The translations under genes were made by a program, and so were the position numbers. Positions 6,945 through 8,722 of a DNA stretch of 8,722 bases are shown piece after piece. The DNA is from Verrucomicrobiota bacterium. Its GTDB lineage: Bacteria; Verrucomicrobiota; Verrucomicrobiia; Limisphaerales; UBA1100. The stretch is from the NCBI GenBank assembly GCA_028872685.1, contig JAPKEI010000105.1, forward strand, positions 1 to 8,722, in the 5' to 3' direction. The notes below the pieces were generated by a model, which searched no databases, was not told where the DNA came from, and saw only the letters and a program-made list of their open reading frames with translations. The first letter of the stretch is position 1; each line of letters opens with the position of its first letter.

Positions 6945-8722
6945 ATGCGCAAAAATATTATTTTCACCATTCGAAGAACTTGGCCGCTCCTTTCCCGTGT
7001 TTTTTGCGTTTCATTTCTTCTACTTGCAGCAGGGCAATTATTCTCGGCGCAGTGGGCTCAGCTACAGGGCGGTGCGGGCCGCTCGGGCGATGCACCGGAA
7101 GAGGATTTGAAGGCGTCGCTGGGGCTTCTGGCGGCGTTACCATTGACCGATGGCGTCCAAGCCACGCCGGTGGTGACGGATGGGATGGTTTTCGTGGTGG
7201 ATGGCTCGGGCGTGGTGCATGCGATTAGCCTCTCCACGTTTCAGGTGCAGTGGCGGTTTGACACCGAGGGTGGGGCGGGGAACTGCAACAACGTGGCCGC
7301 ACCAGCGGTGGTGGGAAAATTTTTGCACGTGGGGACGACGGCGGGGTTTTATTATGTACTTGAACGGCGGACGGGGAAGGTCATCAAGCGGCTGGATTTA
7401 GGTGAGCCGATTCTTTCCGCGCCGGTGGTGGGTGAGGAGCGCGTGTATTGCGCGACGCTGGGGGCGCGGGTATTTGCGCTGTCGCCGAAGGGTGAGGTGG
7501 CGTGGGAATGGGATTTCGTGAAAGAGGTCGTGGGGTTTAAAGGCAACCGATGGAGCGGGGCGGATTGGGTGAAGTTCCGTGGCGACCGCGTGAATTGGAA
7601 GGACCACTTCGTTTGTTCGCGCGACATTTGTCTCATTGGCAAAACGGTGGTGATGCCGGCGGGCGGGCGGACGGTATTTCTGGAAGACGCAGGGGCAAAG
7701 CCAAGGCTGCGGAAGGTGGCAGTGATTCCAAAATTTGCCGGGACGGAATTTCCGGCAACGCTCGGCCAAAGCGCGGACGCGGCGGGCAATGTTTACGTGC
7801 AATGGCATCGTCGCGATAACGCGGGGCGCGTGGAGCGGATACGGCTCATTGACAACGATAGCGATGAGTTGAAGGTTGATTTTATCAAGGGAACGCAGAC
7901 GGACATCCGCACGCCGGGGATGTTGAGCTTTGCGCCGGTGAGCATTCGCGGCGGCGATGTGTATCGCGTGCGGCCCGAACAGGGAATGGGGCTGTGCCGG
8001 CATCGTGATGGGAAAACGGAAGTGCTGAATGCGGCGGCAGCGATTTGCCCTCCGGTGTTGACGCGTAGCCATGCGGTTTACGGCGGGCTCGATGGCAAGC
8101 TGCACATCGTGCCGTTGAAAGGCGGCAAGCCGCGGGCGTTGCAGACGGCATTTGGCGCACCCATCTCCGCACCGGTGGCGGTGGCCGATGGGCGCGTGTT
8201 TGTGGGCTGCGAGGATGGATACCTATATATATACGGCGCGGGCGGCAAAGCGGCGTTACCGAAGAAGGATCTCGGAGTTTGGAAAATTCGCAGCCCGCTC
8301 AAAGGGTCGATGGCGGGCGACAAATTTAACTGGTACACCAACTATGGCGACTTTGCCGGCAGCAACTCAAACGACCAAGGGCTCAAGCCGCCGTTGCGGA
8401 TGCGCTGGGCACGACGGCTGGAAGGCACGGTGAAGCACCTGCCGGTGTGTGGCGGCGGTCGGCTTTACACACACACCGCCGAGGGCCAAATCATCGCCGC
8501 CGAGCAGGACACCGGCCGTGTGCTGTGGCGCACGTATTTTCCCGATGGCTTTTTGTCATTCACCTCGCCGCTTTATGTGAAGGGCAAACTGCTTATCCCG
8601 CAGGGCGGCATCAAGCAATCACACATCCTTTGCCTCGATGCCGCGACAGGCAAGCTGCTTTGGAAACAGCCCTTCACCGGCTCGCCCGGATGGAGTCGCC
8701 AGTTCCCGCCGGTCGTCCACGG
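6945..8722 (+). CDS. Exported PQQ-like beta-propeller repeat protein (3' end outside window)
   Basis: An open frame runs from the ATG at 6945 to the right edge with no stop, about 592 codons. The N-terminus is a signal peptide: positively charged (MRKNIIFTIRRTW), a hydrophobic core (VFCVSFLLLAAG), and a likely cut after LFSA; the mature part begins QWAQLQGGAGRSG. Repeats of the PQQ/BamB propeller type follow, for example TPVVTDGMVFVVDGSGVVHA, APVAVADGRVFVGCEDGYLY, and the repeat closers DTGRVLWR and DAATGKLLWK. Other segments (KDHFVCSRDICLIG, NSNDQGLKPP) resemble large PQQ-repeat proteins of planctomycetes and verrucomicrobia. No CXXCH is present in the visible part. It is the first ATG after an in-frame TAA at 6906, with a weak GGGA six bases upstream. 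It is divergent from the three-gene operon and may share regulation with it. PQQ-like repeats do not prove cofactor binding; it could be a scaffold or a quinoprotein dehydrogenase. Confidence 0.92.
   Translation, partial: MRKNIIFTIRRTWPLLSRVFCVSFLLLAAGQLFSAQWAQLQGGAGRSGDAPEEDLKASLGLLAALPLTDGVQATPVVTDGMVFVVDGSGVVHAISLSTFQVQWRFDTEGGAGNCNNVAAPAVVGKFLHVGTTAGFYYVLERRTGKVIKRLDLGEPILSAPVVGEERVYCATLGARVFALSPKGEVAWEWDFVKEVVGFKGNRWSGADWVKFRGDRVNWKDHFVCSRDICLIGKTVVMPAGGRTVFLEDAGAKPRLRKVAVIPKFAGTEFPATLGQSADAAGNVYVQWHRRDNAGRVERIRLIDNDSDELKVDFIKGTQTDIRTPGMLSFAPVSIRGGDVYRVRPEQGMGLCRHRDGKTEVLNAAAAICPPVLTRSHAVYGGLDGKLHIVPLKGGKPRALQTAFGAPISAPVAVADGRVFVGCEDGYLYIYGAGGKAALPKKDLGVWKIRSPLKGSMAGDKFNWYTNYGDFAGSNSNDQGLKPPLRMRWARRLEGTVKHLPVCGGGRLYTHTAEGQIIAAEQDTGRVLWRTYFPDGFLSFTSPLYVKGKLLIPQGGIKQSHILCLDAATGKLLWKQPFTGSPGWSRQFPPVVH

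Noticed and set aside
6975..6992. Twin arginine (IRRTWP) in the PQQ-propeller leader as a Tat signal
   Set aside because: The residues after RR do not fit the Tat consensus (no FL at the right spacing) and a Sec-type core and cleavage site follow.
6859..7228. Two overlapping plus-strand frames (83 and 112 codons) at the start of the PQQ-propeller gene
   Set aside because: They end early and are out of frame with the propeller repeats. The frame from 6945 has a signal peptide and stays open to the window edge.
7398..8105. A 235-codon open frame on the minus strand, antisense to the PQQ-propeller gene
   Set aside because: No ribosome site or domain is visible; the plus-strand frame is continuous and shows propeller repeats throughout.
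8224..8233. A (TA)5 tract inside the PQQ-propeller gene, as a possible promoter or phase-variable repeat
   Set aside because: It encodes Tyr-Leu-Tyr-Ile-Tyr in a propeller strand in frame, and is too short to suggest phase variation.
1..8722. CRISPR arrays, tRNA or rRNA genes, insertion sequences
   Set aside because: No regularly spaced repeats, tRNA-like segments, terminal inverted repeats or transposase motifs were seen on either strand.

Overview
The window looks like a chromosomal segment from a member of the PVC superphylum, most likely Verrucomicrobiota or Planctomycetota. It is moderately GC-rich and tightly packed. It encodes a combination that is greatly expanded in those phyla: a DUF1501 protein, a DUF1549/DUF1553 protein with cytochrome-like motifs, and a large protein with a planctomycete-type cytochrome c domain, WD40 repeats and PA14. 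The phylum call rests on family content only; there is no rRNA or marker gene here.

Layout: positions 27-6773 hold three minus-strand genes, read from right to left. They are DUF1501 (460 aa, Tat-type leader), then DUF1549/DUF1553 (735 aa, Sec-type leader, CX4CH and CXXCH motifs), then the cytochrome c/WD40/PPC/PA14 protein (1051 aa, Sec-type leader). The first junction is a one-base TGATG overlap and the second is a one-base gap (TGA-A-ATG), so this is almost certainly one operon with coupled translation. Positions 6774-6944 are a 171-bp divergent intergenic region. It carries an 18-bp near-perfect dyad (candidate operator) and a possible 12-codon leader ORF that runs into the DUF1501 start. 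From 6945 to the right edge, on the plus strand, lies the first ~592 codons of a secreted PQQ-like beta-propeller protein, which continues beyond the window.

How the genes may work together: all four main products carry export signals. A reasonable inference is a periplasmic or envelope assembly. In it a folded, Tat-exported alkaline-phosphatase-superfamily protein (DUF1501) acts with two heme-binding proteins, one of which also has a seven-bladed propeller and a PA14 module that may bind glycan. Substrate, electron donor and acceptor are unknown for these families, and nothing in the window (no sulfatase, glycoside hydrolase or transporter) identifies them. No RNA genes, mobile elements, CRISPR arrays or insertion sequences were seen.
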